64,000 bases of DNA from Pseudomonas yamanorum (GCF_900105735.1 NZ_LT629793.1:6758001-6822000), one strand, 5' to 3'. Positions 18,156-27,440 are shown, counted from the first letter of the stretch. Program-made: numbers and translations. The notes: a model not told the origin generated them from the sequence alone.

Positions 18156-20654
18156 TCAGCCTGGCGGATGCGCGCCCAGCTTCTCCCACATCTTCTTGCT
18201 GATCTTCTGCCGATTGGCATAACCCGCCCACGGGTCCTTCTTCAAATTCTGCAACCGCTTGTGCAGGTTGGCCACGGTCCATTGCTGGGCGCCGTGCAAA
18301 CCCTTCAACTCGTCACGACTCACCGGCACCGACACCGGCAGGCCGGGCCGCGCGCGCACCGAGTAGGCCGCCACCGTACTGGCGCCCCGCGCGTTTCGCA
18401 GGTAATCGATAAAGATCTTGCCGATGCGATTTTTTGGGCCTGAGGTCGCGGTAAAACGCTCGGGCAACTGCTGCGTCATGAACTGGGCAATCGCCTTGGC
18501 GAAGGCCTTTACCGTATCCCAGTCATCCTTGCGCGCCAGCGGTATCACCAGGTGCAGGCCCTTGCCACCGCTGGTCTTGACGAACGCTTCAAGTCCCAGC
18601 TCATCCAGCACCGACAGAGTTAGTTGCGCCGCTTCAAGCATGCTTTTCCATGGCAGGGCCGGGTCCGGGTCAAGGTCGAGCACAAACAGGTCCGGGGTTT
18701 CGATTTTGTCCGCGGTGGCGCCCCAAGTGTGCAACTCGACGGTGCCCATTTGCACCGCACCGATCAGCGCGGCGGGGCTGTCGATTTCCATCAGCCGCGC
18801 ATGACCCGGATCCAGGGCCTGATCCAGTTGCTTGACATTCGGGATCGCCAGGTGTTCGGAGTGCTTCTGAAAAAACTGTTCACCCGCAATGCCTTCCGGT
18901 GCCCTGAGCAAAGACACAGGACGGTTACGCAAGAAGGGCAGGATCCATTCGCTGATGCCCTCGTAGAACTGCGCCAGTTGTAGTTTCTGTGTACCGCTTT
19001 GGGTGTCGATGACTCGGTCGGGATGGGTGATCTTGACCCCGACCACGGCACCGGGCTCAGTTGCCTTTTTACGGGTTTTTTCCTTCATCGACTTGGCCGC
19101 CCGCGGCTGCTCATGAACAATCTGCTCCGCCGGCTTGTCGGTACGCAGCCCGACAAAGGCCGCCTGGCGCACCACACCTTCGCGAGTCCATTCGGCGAAT
19201 TGCACTTCGCTTACCAACTGCGGCTCGACCCAGTGCACACCACGCGCCTGGGCGCTGGTCAGCGGTTTGGCCAGTGGTGACGCATCGCGCTCCAAGGCTT
19301 TCAACTGCTCACTGATCTTCTTTAAGGCCGCCTGATCAAACCCCGTACCCACGCGCCCGGCATACACCAGCCCGGTGTCGTCATTGACCGCCAGCAGCAG
19401 TGCGCCAAAGCCACTGCGTGAACCTTGCGGACGGGTGAAACCGACGATTACGAATTCCTGTCGCAGCCTGCACTTGAGCTTGATCCAGTCGGGGCTGCGC
19501 TTGGAGACGTACAGGCTGCCCGCACGTTTTCCGATCACGCCCTCCAGCGCCAGGTCACAGGCGCTTTCGAAGATATCCCGCTGATTGGCGGCGAAGGACT
19601 CGGAGAAGCGCAGCAGCTTGCTCCTGCTGCGGGTCAGCACGCTTTTCAGCGCGGCGCGCCGCTCTTCGACGGCGACCTCGCGCTGGTCACGACCTTCCAG
19701 AAACGGCGCATCAAACAGATAATAGACAATGTCCAGGCTGCGACCGATATCAAAGGCGTTCTGCAACGCCTGAAAGTCCGGCAACCCATCAGCGTTCAAG
19801 CTGACCACCTCGCCGTCGAGCCAACTGTCCTTGAGTTTAAGGGTCTCCAGGGCCTTGGCCTGGCGCGGCAGCCTGTCTGTCCAGTCATGGCCATTGCGGG
19901 TGAACAGCCGCACTTCACCGTCACGAATACGTGTGAGGATGCGGTAGCCGTCGAATTTGATCTCGTACACCCAGTCGCCGTCCGGTGCACGGTCCACCAG
20001 TGTCGCCAATTGTGGGGTGAACTGATCGGGCAGGGCGGTTGAGGATTTGCGCGTGGTTTTCTTCGCTGCAGCTGGTTTTTTCGGGCGTCCCACCGTTGCA
20101 TCGCTCAGCACGCTTTTCGGCTCGGCCTGTACCACGTCGTAATCAGCCAACGGGCGCGCCTGTTGATCGTTTTCCTTGATCAACAACCACTGCTCCTTGT
20201 CGCCGCTGCCCTTGAGCCGCGTGCGCACCAGCGTCCAGTCGCCGGCAAGCTTTTCGCCGATCAGGGTGAATTTCAGCTTGCCAGCCGCGTAGGCTTTGCG
20301 CGGGTCGTCGTGGGGCTGCCACACGCCGCGATCCCAGACGATCACGTCACCCGCGCCGTATTGGCCGGCGGGAATGCTGCCCTCGAAACTGCCGTAGCCC
20401 AATGGATGATCTTCCACGTGCACGGCGAGGCGCTTCTGGCTCGGGTCCAGGCTCGGGCCCTTGGGCACCGCCCAGCTTTTGAGCACGCCATCGAGTTCCA
20501 GGCGAAAGTCGTAATGCAGGTTGCGCGCATCGTGCTTTTGAATCACGAAGGTCAAGGCCTGGGCGCGGCTCCTGCCGCGAGGCGCACTGCCTGCAGGTTC
20601 GGCGGTTACATCGAAGTCGCGCTTGGCGTTGTATTCACTCAGGGGCTTGGCCAT
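18156..20654 (-). CDS. ligD: Multifunctional NHEJ DNA ligase LigD
   Basis: The 832-residue protein has three domains in the Pseudomonas order. A 3'-phosphoesterase domain (residues 30-165) contains HDARNLHYDFRLELDG and AVHVEDHPLGYGSFEG. An ATP-dependent ligase domain (about 210-520) has nucleotidyl Lys233 in YEIKFDGYRI. A polymerase/primase domain (about 545-830) has LDLDPDPALPW and SGGKGLHLVIPL. A basic linker KKPAAAKKTTRKSS joins the first two. LigD seals double-strand breaks with Ku, trimming and filling ends. The gene lies 11 nt downstream of ku on the same strand. Full length, no lesions. Confidence 0.97.
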   Translation of the reverse strand: MAKPLSEYNAKRDFDVTAEPAGSAPRGRSRAQALTFVIQKHDARNLHYDFRLELDGVLKSWAVPKGPSLDPSQKRLAVHVEDHPLGYGSFEGSIPAGQYGAGDVIVWDRGVWQPHDDPRKAYAAGKLKFTLIGEKLAGDWTLVRTRLKGSGDKEQWLLIKENDQQARPLADYDVVQAEPKSVLSDATVGRPKKPAAAKKTTRKSSTALPDQFTPQLATLVDRAPDGDWVYEIKFDGYRILTRIRDGEVRLFTRNGHDWTDRLPRQAKALETLKLKDSWLDGEVVSLNADGLPDFQALQNAFDIGRSLDIVYYLFDAPFLEGRDQREVAVEERRAALKSVLTRSRSKLLRFSESFAANQRDIFESACDLALEGVIGKRAGSLYVSKRSPDWIKLKCRLRQEFVIVGFTRPQGSRSGFGALLLAVNDDTGLVYAGRVGTGFDQAALKKISEQLKALERDASPLAKPLTSAQARGVHWVEPQLVSEVQFAEWTREGVVRQAAFVGLRTDKPAEQIVHEQPRAAKSMKEKTRKKATEPGAVVGVKITHPDRVIDTQSGTQKLQLAQFYEGISEWILPFLRNRPVSLLRAPEGIAGEQFFQKHSEHLAIPNVKQLDQALDPGHARLMEIDSPAALIGAVQMGTVELHTWGATADKIETPDLFVLDLDPDPALPWKSMLEAAQLTLSVLDELGLEAFVKTSGGKGLHLVIPLARKDDWDTVKAFAKAIAQFMTQQLPERFTATSGPKNRIGKIFIDYLRNARGASTVAAYSVRARPGLPVSVPVSRDELKGLHGAQQWTVANLHKRLQNLKKDPWAGYANRQKISKKMWEKLGAHPPG

Positions 20655-20665
20655 GGCGATCTACC

Positions 20666-21502
20666 TCATGAAGCCTTGCGGGTTTTTTTCGCGGCAGCTT
20701 TCTTCGTCGGGCTCTTGCCCGCCAGGCTGCGTTTGAGCAACTCCGTCAGGTCGATCACATCGGCTGATTTGCGCTCATCCTCACCCTCGCTGGATTCCAC
20801 GTCTTCGATCTTGCCGGCCTTGGCCTTCTTCGCCACCAGCGCCATGATCTTTTCCTGGAAACTGTCGCGGTATTCTTCGGGCTTCCAGTCGGCGCTCATG
20901 TCTTCCACCAGTCGCTTGGCCATGTCCAGCTCGCCCTTGGCCAGGGTCGGTTTGGTCACGTCACTGCCCAGTTCCAGCTCATCCAGGCCGCGCACTTCAG
21001 CGGGCCAGCGCAGCATCACCAAGACCAGCGCCGACTCCAGCGGCATCAGTGCCGCCAGGTGCTGCTTGGTGTGCAGCACCACGTTGGCCAGGGCGACCTT
21101 GCGGGTTTTCTTCAGGGTTTCCCGCAGCAGCGCATAGACCTTGCCACCGCGTTTGTCGGGCGCCAGGAAGTAGGGCGTGTCGATGTTCTGCAACGGGATC
21201 TGGTCGCTGGCCACAAATGCGATGATTTCGATGGTCTGGGTGGACTTGGGGTGGGCCGAGCGGATTTCGTCTTCGCTGAGGATCACGTAGCGACCTTTCT
21301 CGTAGGCCACACCCTTGACGATATTCTCCTTGGTGACTTCCTTGCCGGTGGTCTTGTTGATGCGCTTGTAACCCACCGGGTCCATGCTGCGTTTGTCCAG
21401 CCAGTCGAAGTCGACGCCCTGGGAGGACGTGGCCGAGACCAGCGATACAGGGATGTGTACCAAGCCAAAACTGATTGCGCCTTTCCAGATAGCCCTTGGC
21501 AT
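20666..21502 (-). CDS. ku: Non-homologous end-joining protein Ku
   Basis: The 278-residue protein starts MPRAIWKGAISFGLVHIPVSL, the invariant bacterial Ku N-terminus. It carries DKRSMDPVGYKRI, PYFLAPDKRGGKVYALLRE and a Lys-rich tail (KSPTKKAAAKKTRKAS) typical of extended C-termini that help DNA binding and LigD recruitment. It forms a ring-shaped homodimer on broken DNA ends. The start at 21502 excludes 13 upstream codons that are not conserved in the family. It forms a two-gene operon with ligD. In related species the pair is often active in stationary phase; no regulatory site could be assigned here. Confidence 0.96.
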   Translation of the reverse strand: MPRAIWKGAISFGLVHIPVSLVSATSSQGVDFDWLDKRSMDPVGYKRINKTTGKEVTKENIVKGVAYEKGRYVILSEDEIRSAHPKSTQTIEIIAFVASDQIPLQNIDTPYFLAPDKRGGKVYALLRETLKKTRKVALANVVLHTKQHLAALMPLESALVLVMLRWPAEVRGLDELELGSDVTKPTLAKGELDMAKRLVEDMSADWKPEEYRDSFQEKIMALVAKKAKAGKIEDVESSEGEDERKSADVIDLTELLKRSLAGKSPTKKAAAKKTRKAS

Positions 21503-21700
21503 GTCGGTTTTCCTGAAGATGTAGGGGTCTTCAGGTGACACGGCGGTTTCGGCAAAAGTTTCCCTGGCCAGCCGGCTGGCACCGGGGTTTCAGACAGATC
21601 GTGTTACACCTGATGAGAAACTATTTAGTTACCAAAGCCGAACCCAAGGCGTAGCGTGTTATCGAAAGCACGTATTACTCGCGCCCAGAGAGGCTTTGTC

Positions 21701-22021
21701 ATGAACACCCGTTTGCGTCACCTTGCGGTATTGGCGATGGGCCTGGCCTTGAGTTCGCTGGCACAGGCACAAAACCTGCCTGGCAGCAGCAACAACCCCT
21801 ACAACGGCCCGATTCATCAGGCCAACCCCAACAGCATGCAGGGCACCCAGCCCAACGCGCCTGCTGCGCGGGGTACCTACATCCCACCGGCGCAGCGGCC
21901 ACCGACCCTGCAAAACGGCGGTATCGGCAACAGCGTCCAGCGCCGTGACGGCCCACAGACCCCGCCGGCCATCCAGCCCAAAGCTCCCACCCGCGACGCC
22001 AATGGCAATCGCGGCGATTGA
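21701..22021 (+). CDS. Small Pro/Asn-rich periplasmic protein, unknown
   Basis: This 106-residue protein has a signal peptide (MNTRLRHLAVLAMGLALSSLAQA) followed by a low-complexity mature part rich in Pro, Asn, Gln and Gly. The mature chain shows short repeats of NP, APA and PPAQRPP. No catalytic motif is visible. AGAGG 8 nt upstream sets the start; the frame is open back to 21656 without support. The next gene, a PQQ-dependent sugar dehydrogenase, begins 30 nt downstream, so the two are likely co-transcribed and both periplasmic. I do not recognise the family. Confidence 0.7.
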   Translation: MNTRLRHLAVLAMGLALSSLAQAQNLPGSSNNPYNGPIHQANPNSMQGTQPNAPAARGTYIPPAQRPPTLQNGGIGNSVQRRDGPQTPPAIQPKAPTRDANGNRGD

Positions 22022-22051
22022 GTGTGTAAAAACGACAAGGAAACCCACCGT

Positions 22052-23212
22052 ATGTTTCTACGCAAAACCCTCCTGGCGACCTTCTGCGCCGCTGCCTTGC
22101 TGCCTCTGACGCTGCCCGTTTCGGCGGCCGACGCCCAACAGTTCCCCAGCGAGCAGGGGAGTATCACCGTCACCCCGATTGTCAAGGGCCTGGATCATCC
22201 CTGGGCCGTGGCCTTCCTGCCGGACAAACAAGGCTTCCTGGTCACTGAACGTCCCGGCAACCTGCGCTTTGTCAGCCCGGACGGCAAGCTGTCCGCGCCT
22301 CTGACGGGCGTGCCTCAAGTGTTTGCCAAAGGGCAGGGCGGTTTGCTGGACGTGGTCCTGTCACCGGACTTCAAGGAGGATCGCCTGGTGTACCTGTCCT
22401 ACGCCGAAGGCGGTGGCAAGAACGGCACGGCCGGCACCGCCGTCGGGCGCGGGCGTTTGAGCGATGACCTGAGTGGCCTGCAGGACTTCAAGGTGATCCT
22501 GCGCCAGGAGCCCAAGCTGTCCACGGGCAACCACTTCGGCTCGCGGCTGGTGTTTGACCGCGATGGTTATCTGTTCGTGACCCTGGGGGAAAACAACGAC
22601 CGCCCCACCGCCCAGGACCTCGACAAGCTGCAAGGCAAAGTCGTGCGGATCTTCCCGGACGGTCGTATACCCGAAGACAACCCCTTCGTCGGCCAGGAAG
22701 GCGTGAGGCCGGAAATCTGGTCCTACGGCCAGCGTAACCCACAGGGTGCGGCACTGAACCCGTGGAGCGGCACACTCTGGGAAAACGAGCACGGCCCGCG
22801 TGGCGGGGATGAGATCAATATCATTGAACGAGGGAAAAACTACGGCTGGCCACTGGCGACCCACGGCATCAACTATTCCCTGACGCCGATTCCCGAGGCC
22901 AAGGGCAAGACCGCCGAAGGCACAGTGCCGCCGCACCATGTCTGGGAGAAATCCCCCGGCGTGAGTGGCATGGCGTTCTACGACGCCGACCGGTTCAAGG
23001 CCTGGCAGCACAACGTTTTTATTGGTGCACTGGTGAGCCAGGAGCTGATTCGCTTGCAGTTCGATGGGGACAAGGTCATCCACGAAGAGCGATTGCTTGG
23101 GGGGTTGAAAGCGCGGATCCGTGATGTGCGTCAGGGGCCGGATGGTTACCTGTATGTGCTGACGGATGAAGATAACGGCGTGTTGTATCGGGTAGGCCTT
23201 AACCAGGACTGA
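22052..23212 (+). CDS. PQQ-dependent soluble aldose sugar dehydrogenase (YliI-like)
   Basis: The 386-residue protein has a signal peptide (FLRKTLLATFCAAALLPLTLPVSAA) and a six-bladed propeller of the GSDH family. Recognisable blocks are GLDHPWAVAFLPD at the N-terminus, STGNHFGSRLVFDRDGYLFV, WSYGQRNPQG, ENEHGPRGGDEIN (the conserved active-site region) and RDVRQGPDGYLYVLTDE near the C-terminus. YliI/Asd enzymes oxidise aldoses in the periplasm with PQQ. AAGGAAA 9 nt before the ATG fixes the start. It follows a small periplasmic protein gene. No pqq biosynthesis genes lie in the window. Electron acceptor unknown. Confidence 0.92.
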   Translation: MFLRKTLLATFCAAALLPLTLPVSAADAQQFPSEQGSITVTPIVKGLDHPWAVAFLPDKQGFLVTERPGNLRFVSPDGKLSAPLTGVPQVFAKGQGGLLDVVLSPDFKEDRLVYLSYAEGGGKNGTAGTAVGRGRLSDDLSGLQDFKVILRQEPKLSTGNHFGSRLVFDRDGYLFVTLGENNDRPTAQDLDKLQGKVVRIFPDGRIPEDNPFVGQEGVRPEIWSYGQRNPQGAALNPWSGTLWENEHGPRGGDEINIIERGKNYGWPLATHGINYSLTPIPEAKGKTAEGTVPPHHVWEKSPGVSGMAFYDADRFKAWQHNVFIGALVSQELIRLQFDGDKVIHEERLLGGLKARIRDVRQGPDGYLYVLTDEDNGVLYRVGLNQD

Positions 23213-23230
23213 CGTAGACCGCCGGGGTTA

Positions 23231-23332
23231 TATGGGAGCTGGCTTGTCGGGTCGCCGCATCGCTGCGATGGCGTCAACTGGGTGTGCCTGATACACCGAG
23301 GTGTCTGCATCGCAGGCAAGCCAGCTCCCACA
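23231..23332. repeat. Single REPIN-like element
   Basis: An inverted pair with TGGGAGCTGGCTTG at the left and CAAGCCAGCTCCCACA at the right, separated by about 70 nt that include a second pairing (GATACACC.../GGTGT). It lies between the convergent sugar dehydrogenase and DUF1348 genes. Another CGCTCCCACAG follows at 23341. This is the P. fluorescens REP type, different in its arms from the tandem array. Confidence 0.85.
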
Positions 23333-23367
23333 GAAAAGCCCGCTCCCACAGTTGGGTAGCGTCGAGC

Positions 23368-23847
23368 CTACAACCCAAGCTCCGACAACCCCGGATGCTC
23401 ATCCGGACGCCGCCCCAGCGGCCAGTGGAACTTGCGCTCGCTTTCCTTGATCGGCATGTCGTTGATGCAGGCAAACCGGTTCGCCATCAAGCCGTTCTCG
23501 TCAAACTCCCAGTTCTCGTTGCCGTAGGAGCGGAACCAGTTGCCGGAGTCGTCATGCCATTCATAGGCATAGCGCACCGCAATGCGGTTGCCGGTAAACG
23601 CCCACAACTCCTTGATCAACCGATAATCCAGTTCCTTGGCCCATTTGCGGGTCAGGAAGGCTTTGGCTTCTTCGCGGTTGTGGGCGAACTCGGCTCGGTT
23701 GCGCCATTGAGTATCCAGGGTATAGGCCAGGGATACTCGTTGCGGGTCTCGGGAATTCCAGCCGTCTTCGGCCAGGCGAACTTTCTCAATCGCTGATTCA
23801 CGGGTGAATGGAGGCACCGGCGGGCGTATTTCTGGGTTGGATGACAT
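23368..23847 (-). CDS. DUF1348 family NTF2-like protein
   Basis: The 159-residue protein has the SnoaL/NTF2-like DUF1348 pattern: [64 protein letters not shown] and [15 protein letters not shown]. Members are cytoplasmic cone-fold proteins of unknown substrate; related folds act as isomerases, dehydratases or binding proteins. It sits 36 nt downstream of a TetR-family gene on the same strand, so the pair forms an operon probably autoregulated through the palindrome at 24448-24461. Confidence 0.9.
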   Translation of the reverse strand: MSSNPEIRPPVPPFTRESAIEKVRLAEDGWNSRDPQRVSLAYTLDTQWRNRAEFAHNREEAKAFLTRKWAKELDYRLIKELWAFTGNRIAVRYAYEWHDDSGNWFRSYGNENWEFDENGLMANRFACINDMPIKESERKFHWPLGRRPDEHPGLSELGL

Positions 23848-23883
23848 CGGACGGCTCCTGAACGGGTTCTAATGAACGTGGGG

Positions 23884-24435
23884 TCAAAGTTGCAATAAGG
23901 TCCGCGCCATGGCTTGCGCATTATCGGCAGCGGTGGTGTCGCCCATCACCAGGGCAACGGTAATGGCGCCATCAATCAGGATCAGCAGGTGCGCGGCCTG
24001 GCGTTCCGGGTCGGGGGTGCCATGTGCTTGACACAGTTCGAGGGCGTATTCGAACAGTTTCTGTTTATGGGCCTTGGCCAGCAGGCGGACCGGGTCTTGC
24101 GGGTCGCCGGTCTCGCCGCTGGTGTTGATGAAGGCGCAGCCGCGAAAATCGTCGGAGCCGAACCAGGTTTTCAGCGCACTGAACACACCTAACAGGCGCT
24201 CGCCCGTGGTGGCGTGGCGTGTCACTTCGCTGCGCAGCCAGTGCATCCAGCGCTCGTCGCGGCGCTGAAGGGCGGCGATCACCAGTTCGTCCTTGTTGGC
24301 GAAGTAGCGGTAGACGCTCTTTCTGGAGACGCCGGCGGTCTTCACCAGAAGATCCATGCCGGTGGCTGCGATGCCATTTCGGTAGATCAACTTTTCGGTG
24401 ACGTCGAGGATAATGTCGCGAGTGATATCGTTCAT
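23884..24435 (-). CDS. TetR family transcriptional regulator
   Basis: The 183-residue protein has an N-terminal TetR helix-turn-helix: IILDVTEKLIYRNGIAATGMDLLVKTAGVSRKSVYRYFANKDEL (residues 6-49). The ligand domain carries FRGCAFINTSGETGDPQDPV, a motif seen in a TetR subgroup with C-terminal TetR_C domains. The start at 24435 is chosen to begin just before the HTH; the frame is open 12 codons further. A perfect 14-bp palindrome lies 12 nt upstream of this start, so autorepression is likely. The downstream partner encodes a DUF1348 protein. The inducer is unknown. Confidence 0.9.
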   Translation of the reverse strand: MNDITRDIILDVTEKLIYRNGIAATGMDLLVKTAGVSRKSVYRYFANKDELVIAALQRRDERWMHWLRSEVTRHATTGERLLGVFSALKTWFGSDDFRGCAFINTSGETGDPQDPVRLLAKAHKQKLFEYALELCQAHGTPDPERQAAHLLILIDGAITVALVMGDTTAADNAQAMARTLLQL

Positions 24436-24447
24436 GTAAATTACAGT

Positions 24448-24461
24448 AGAACGATCGTTCT
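24448..24461. promoter_or_regulatory. Candidate TetR operator
   Basis: AGAACGATCGTTCT is a perfect 14-bp palindrome with the GAACGATCGTTC core found in many TetR-family operators. It lies 12 nt upstream of the tetR start and about 100 nt upstream of the pssA start on the other strand. Confidence 0.7.
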
Positions 24462-24561
24462 TCTTGGTCAATTAATTATTTTTTACCCGCCGGCGGGAAG
24501 ACCTGAGCCAGCCCATGGTGTAAGCTCTGGAGTCCTTCGGATTCGACCCATTGCGAGCCCT

Positions 24562-25905
24562 ATGCCGTCGTTATTCAAACGCTCCCTGTTGCCCAAGCTG
24601 CGCGGTTTTCCCCTCACGCCCGACGCGATCGAGGTGCTGTCCGGCGCCGCCGAGTACCGCCGTTGCCTGCTGGAGAAAATTTCCCAGGCCACCCAGCGCA
24701 TTTACATCGTGGCGTTATACCTGCAGCAGGATGAGGCGGGACAAGAGATCTACGACGCATTGCATGCCGCCAAGGCCGCCCGGCCCGGGCTGGATATCGT
24801 GGTGGTGGTCGACTCGCTGCGGGCCCAGCGTGGTTTGATCGGCGCCGGCAAGCAGCCGGGCAACAGCGCCTGGTACCAGGCCATGACCGAGTCCCACAGC
24901 ACCGAAGTGCCAGTGTATGGCGTGCCGGTGCAAACCCGTGAACTGTTCGGCGTGCTGCACCTCAAGGGCTTTGTGATCGATGACAGCGTGCTGTACAGCG
25001 GCGCCAGCCTGAATAACGTGTACCTGCACAAGTTCGACAAATACCGTTACGACCGTTATCACCTGATTCACAACAAGGCGCTGGCCGACTCGATGCAGCA
25101 CCTGGTGGAGCACGGCCTGGTAGCCGCCAAGGCGGTGCATCGCCTGGACCTGCCCAACCCACCGACCACCCGCAGCCTGCGCAACGACATTGGCGACCTG
25201 CGCAGTCGCCTGAAACACGCGGTGTATGACACCACGGCGGGGCAGTTGCCAAATGGCAACCTGTCGGTCAGCCCGCTGTTGGGCGTGTGCAAGAACAACC
25301 CCCTGAGCCGGGTGATCTGCGAGCTGATTGCCAGCGCCCAACACCAGCTGACCATCTGCACGCCGTACTTCAACCTGCCGCTGCCGGTGACCCGGGAAAT
25401 CAACCGCGCCCTGGCGCGCGGGGTGAAGATCGACATCATTGTCGGCGACAAGACTGCCAACGACTTCTACATTCCGCCGAGCGAGCCGTTCAAGGTTATC
25501 GCCGCGCTGCCGTATCTCTACGAAATCAGCCTGCGTCGCTTCGCCAAGCGCCATCAGCGCATGATCGACAGCGGCCAGTTGAACCTGCACCTGTGGCGCG
25601 ACGGCGACAACACCTACCACCTCAAGGGCATGTGGGTCGACCAGCGCTACACTTTGCTGACCGGCAACAACATCAACCCGCGAGCGTTTCGCCTCGACCT
25701 GGAAAACGCCTTGCTCATCGATGATCCCAAGGGTGAGTGGGTAGGGCCACGGCGCACTGAACTGGCGGAGATTTTCCAGCACACCTCACGTATCGAGCGC
25801 TATCAGCAGCTGGAAACACTGGTGGAGTACCCGGCGGCCGTCGGCAAGTTCTTGCGTCGGGTCAGCCGGGTGCGGATCGAGCGGTTGTTGTATCGGATCT
25901 TGTAG
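24562..25905 (+). CDS. pssA: CDP-diacylglycerol-serine O-phosphatidyltransferase
   Basis: This 447-residue phospholipase D superfamily enzyme has two HKD motifs: HLKGFVIDD (about residue 133) and HLKGMWVDQRYTLLTGNNINPRAF (about 353). It matches the E. coli PssA-type, peripheral, gamma-proteobacterial phosphatidylserine synthase (451 aa), which makes phosphatidylserine for phosphatidylethanolamine synthesis. The long upstream open frame (to 24214) runs antisense over tetR; MPSLFKRSLLPKLRGF at 24562 is the family start. It is monocistronic and divergent from tetR. Other PLD phosphatidyltransferases are an alternative, less likely from length and motif context. Confidence 0.92.
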   Translation: MPSLFKRSLLPKLRGFPLTPDAIEVLSGAAEYRRCLLEKISQATQRIYIVALYLQQDEAGQEIYDALHAAKAARPGLDIVVVVDSLRAQRGLIGAGKQPGNSAWYQAMTESHSTEVPVYGVPVQTRELFGVLHLKGFVIDDSVLYSGASLNNVYLHKFDKYRYDRYHLIHNKALADSMQHLVEHGLVAAKAVHRLDLPNPPTTRSLRNDIGDLRSRLKHAVYDTTAGQLPNGNLSVSPLLGVCKNNPLSRVICELIASAQHQLTICTPYFNLPLPVTREINRALARGVKIDIIVGDKTANDFYIPPSEPFKVIAALPYLYEISLRRFAKRHQRMIDSGQLNLHLWRDGDNTYHLKGMWVDQRYTLLTGNNINPRAFRLDLENALLIDDPKGEWVGPRRTELAEIFQHTSRIERYQQLETLVEYPAAVGKFLRRVSRVRIERLLYRIL

Positions 25906-25998
25906 CACCGTTGCATGCATTCCGATTTTTGCGGGGCGCCACTGCCATGCTGGTTTGGGTACTGCAAGCTGGCTCTGACTGCCTGGATGTGAAGGCAT

Positions 25999-26454
25999 CT
26001 ATTGTTTGACTTTGTGGTCGACATGCCTGACCAGTAAATTATCAAGGTCAAATTTGTCGGCCTGGTCCGTTTGAAGTTCAAATCGAAAAGTGATTCTGAG
26101 ATTTAACTGGTTGCCGGATTCTGTCGCGGTGGGAAGGGGAATTGTGACACCAATCCAGTTATTGCTCGGTTGGAAAAGACTGGATGATTGCTCAACTTCC
26201 GCCAGCCTGACGATGAGGCGAGCAGGTGTTTTTGATCTGAACTGAAAGTTGAGTAAATACTCCTGCCCCGCAGTAAAGCGGAAACGCTTTTGTATGCGGA
26301 TAGCACTGCCCGTTCCGAAGTCGGATGAAAGATAAAAATCCAGCGGATCATTGGGCGTTTGCTGCACAAACTTCGTGGTGCCTGGGACGGTCTCGGTCCA
26401 TTCGTTCCAGTTTTTATTTTCAAATGTAGTCAGATCGTACAGTTCATTGCTCAT
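25999..26454 (-). CDS. Unknown beta-rich protein
   Basis: The 151-residue protein has no signal peptide and no membrane segment. It alternates short hydrophobic and polar stretches (SAIRIQKRFRFTAGQEYLLNFQFRSKTPARLIVRLAE, NWIGVTIPLPT, LNLRITFRFELQ, FDLDNLLVRHV) as in jelly-roll or carbohydrate-binding folds, and ends with the DLDNLLV element seen in such domains. GAGG 8 nt before the ATG supports the start. GC is clearly lower than in the flanking pssA and efe genes, hinting at recent acquisition. I do not recognise the family. Confidence 0.7.
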   Translation of the reverse strand: MSNELYDLTTFENKNWNEWTETVPGTTKFVQQTPNDPLDFYLSSDFGTGSAIRIQKRFRFTAGQEYLLNFQFRSKTPARLIVRLAEVEQSSSLFQPSNNWIGVTIPLPTATESGNQLNLRITFRFELQTDQADKFDLDNLLVRHVDHKVKQ

Positions 26455-26586
26455 GATTTTTGCCTCAAGGTTGAGCGGGCTTATTCATCCAAGCCCGCCG
26501 TTCGATGAGATTCCAATACCTTCAGCCTGTCTACTGTCAGAAATCACAGGTAGATACCCTTGGGCACTACCGCTGGAGCGGGGAGT

Positions 26587-26613
26587 ACTCGCGGGCACGA
26601 ACGGCCCGCGAGT
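26587..26613 (-). terminator. Hairpin after the efe operon
   Basis: ACTCGCGGGC and GCCCGCGAGT form a 10-bp stem with a 7-nt loop, just after the last gene of the efe operon. There is no clear U-tract, so it is a probable terminator or 3'-stabilising hairpin. Confidence 0.5.
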
Positions 26614-26621
26614 GAGGTGCA

Positions 26622-27440
26622 TCAGTTCAAGCCAAGCTTGCCACGCAAGGTGGACAGGTCTTCTGCCAGGGTGTTGACCGGGCCAACCAGGGCTTTACGG
26701 TCTGCTTCCTTGACCTTGTCGTAGGTCTCGAAACCGCCATCCTTGGTTTTGTACTTGGCCAGGATCTTGTCCACGGTGGCGAAGTTCTTGTCGACTTTGG
26801 CGACGAAGGCCTTGTCCTGCTTCTCGATCTGCGGACGGAACAGGTCGACGATTTTCTTCGCGCCGTCGATGTTGCCCTGGAAGTCATACAGGTCGGTGTG
26901 GCTGTAGCGATCTTCTTCACCGGAGATCTTGGTCGCGGCGACTTCTTCCAGCAGGGCAGCAGCACCACCGACAACTTTTTCCGGCGGGAAGGTCAGGCCG
27001 TCCACACGGGTTTTCAGGTCCAGTACATCGCTGTTGAGCTTGTCCGCCAGGGCGTCGAGGCCTTTGGTGGTGTTCTCGGAGAACAGGCTGTACTCGATGC
27101 GGTGGAAGCCGGTGAAGTCTTCGGCTTTCACGCCTTTCTCGTGGTCGTCCACACGGGAGTCGATGGAGGCGTCGAGGTCGCTGAACAGCTCGGCGATCGG
27201 CTCGATGGACTCATAGTGAACGCGGGTTGGCGCGTACAGTTTCTTGGCGGTGGCCAGGTCGCCTTTTTTCACAGCGTCGGTGAACGCCTGGGTCTGGGTG
27301 ACCAGCTCGCCGATTTCTTCGGTGACGTAAATCTTGTAGTCCGACACCGGCCCTACCAGGTCCAGCGGCGCGGTGGCGGCAAAGGCCGCCAGCGGCGAAA
27401 GGCTCATTAACAACGACAATGCGAGAGACGACTTCTTCAT
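26622..27440 (-). CDS. EfeM-like periplasmic M75 (imelysin) iron-uptake protein
   Basis: The 272-residue protein has a signal peptide ([22 protein letters not shown]) and a single M75/EfeO C-terminal-type domain, without the cupredoxin domain of full EfeO. The HxxE metal motif is visible in [10 protein letters not shown] (about residue 130), as is the [17 protein letters not shown] block shared with efeO upstream (GEEERYSHTDLNGFAAN). Such M75-only proteins are called EfeM and are thought to bind Fe or carry it to the permease. It is the last gene of the operon, 27 nt after efeB. Confidence 0.88.
   Translation of the reverse strand: MKKSSLALSLLMSLSPLAAFAATAPLDLVGPVSDYKIYVTEEIGELVTQTQAFTDAVKKGDLATAKKLYAPTRVHYESIEPIAELFSDLDASIDSRVDDHEKGVKAEDFTGFHRIEYSLFSENTTKGLDALADKLNSDVLDLKTRVDGLTFPPEKVVGGAAALLEEVAATKISGEEDRYSHTDLYDFQGNIDGAKKIVDLFRPQIEKQDKAFVAKVDKNFATVDKILAKYKTKDGGFETYDKVKEADRKALVGPVNTLAEDLSTLRGKLGLN

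Noticed and set aside
24214..24561. N-terminal extension of PssA antisense to tetR
   Set aside because: The family N-terminus begins at 24562 and the extension overlaps a well-supported tetR gene.
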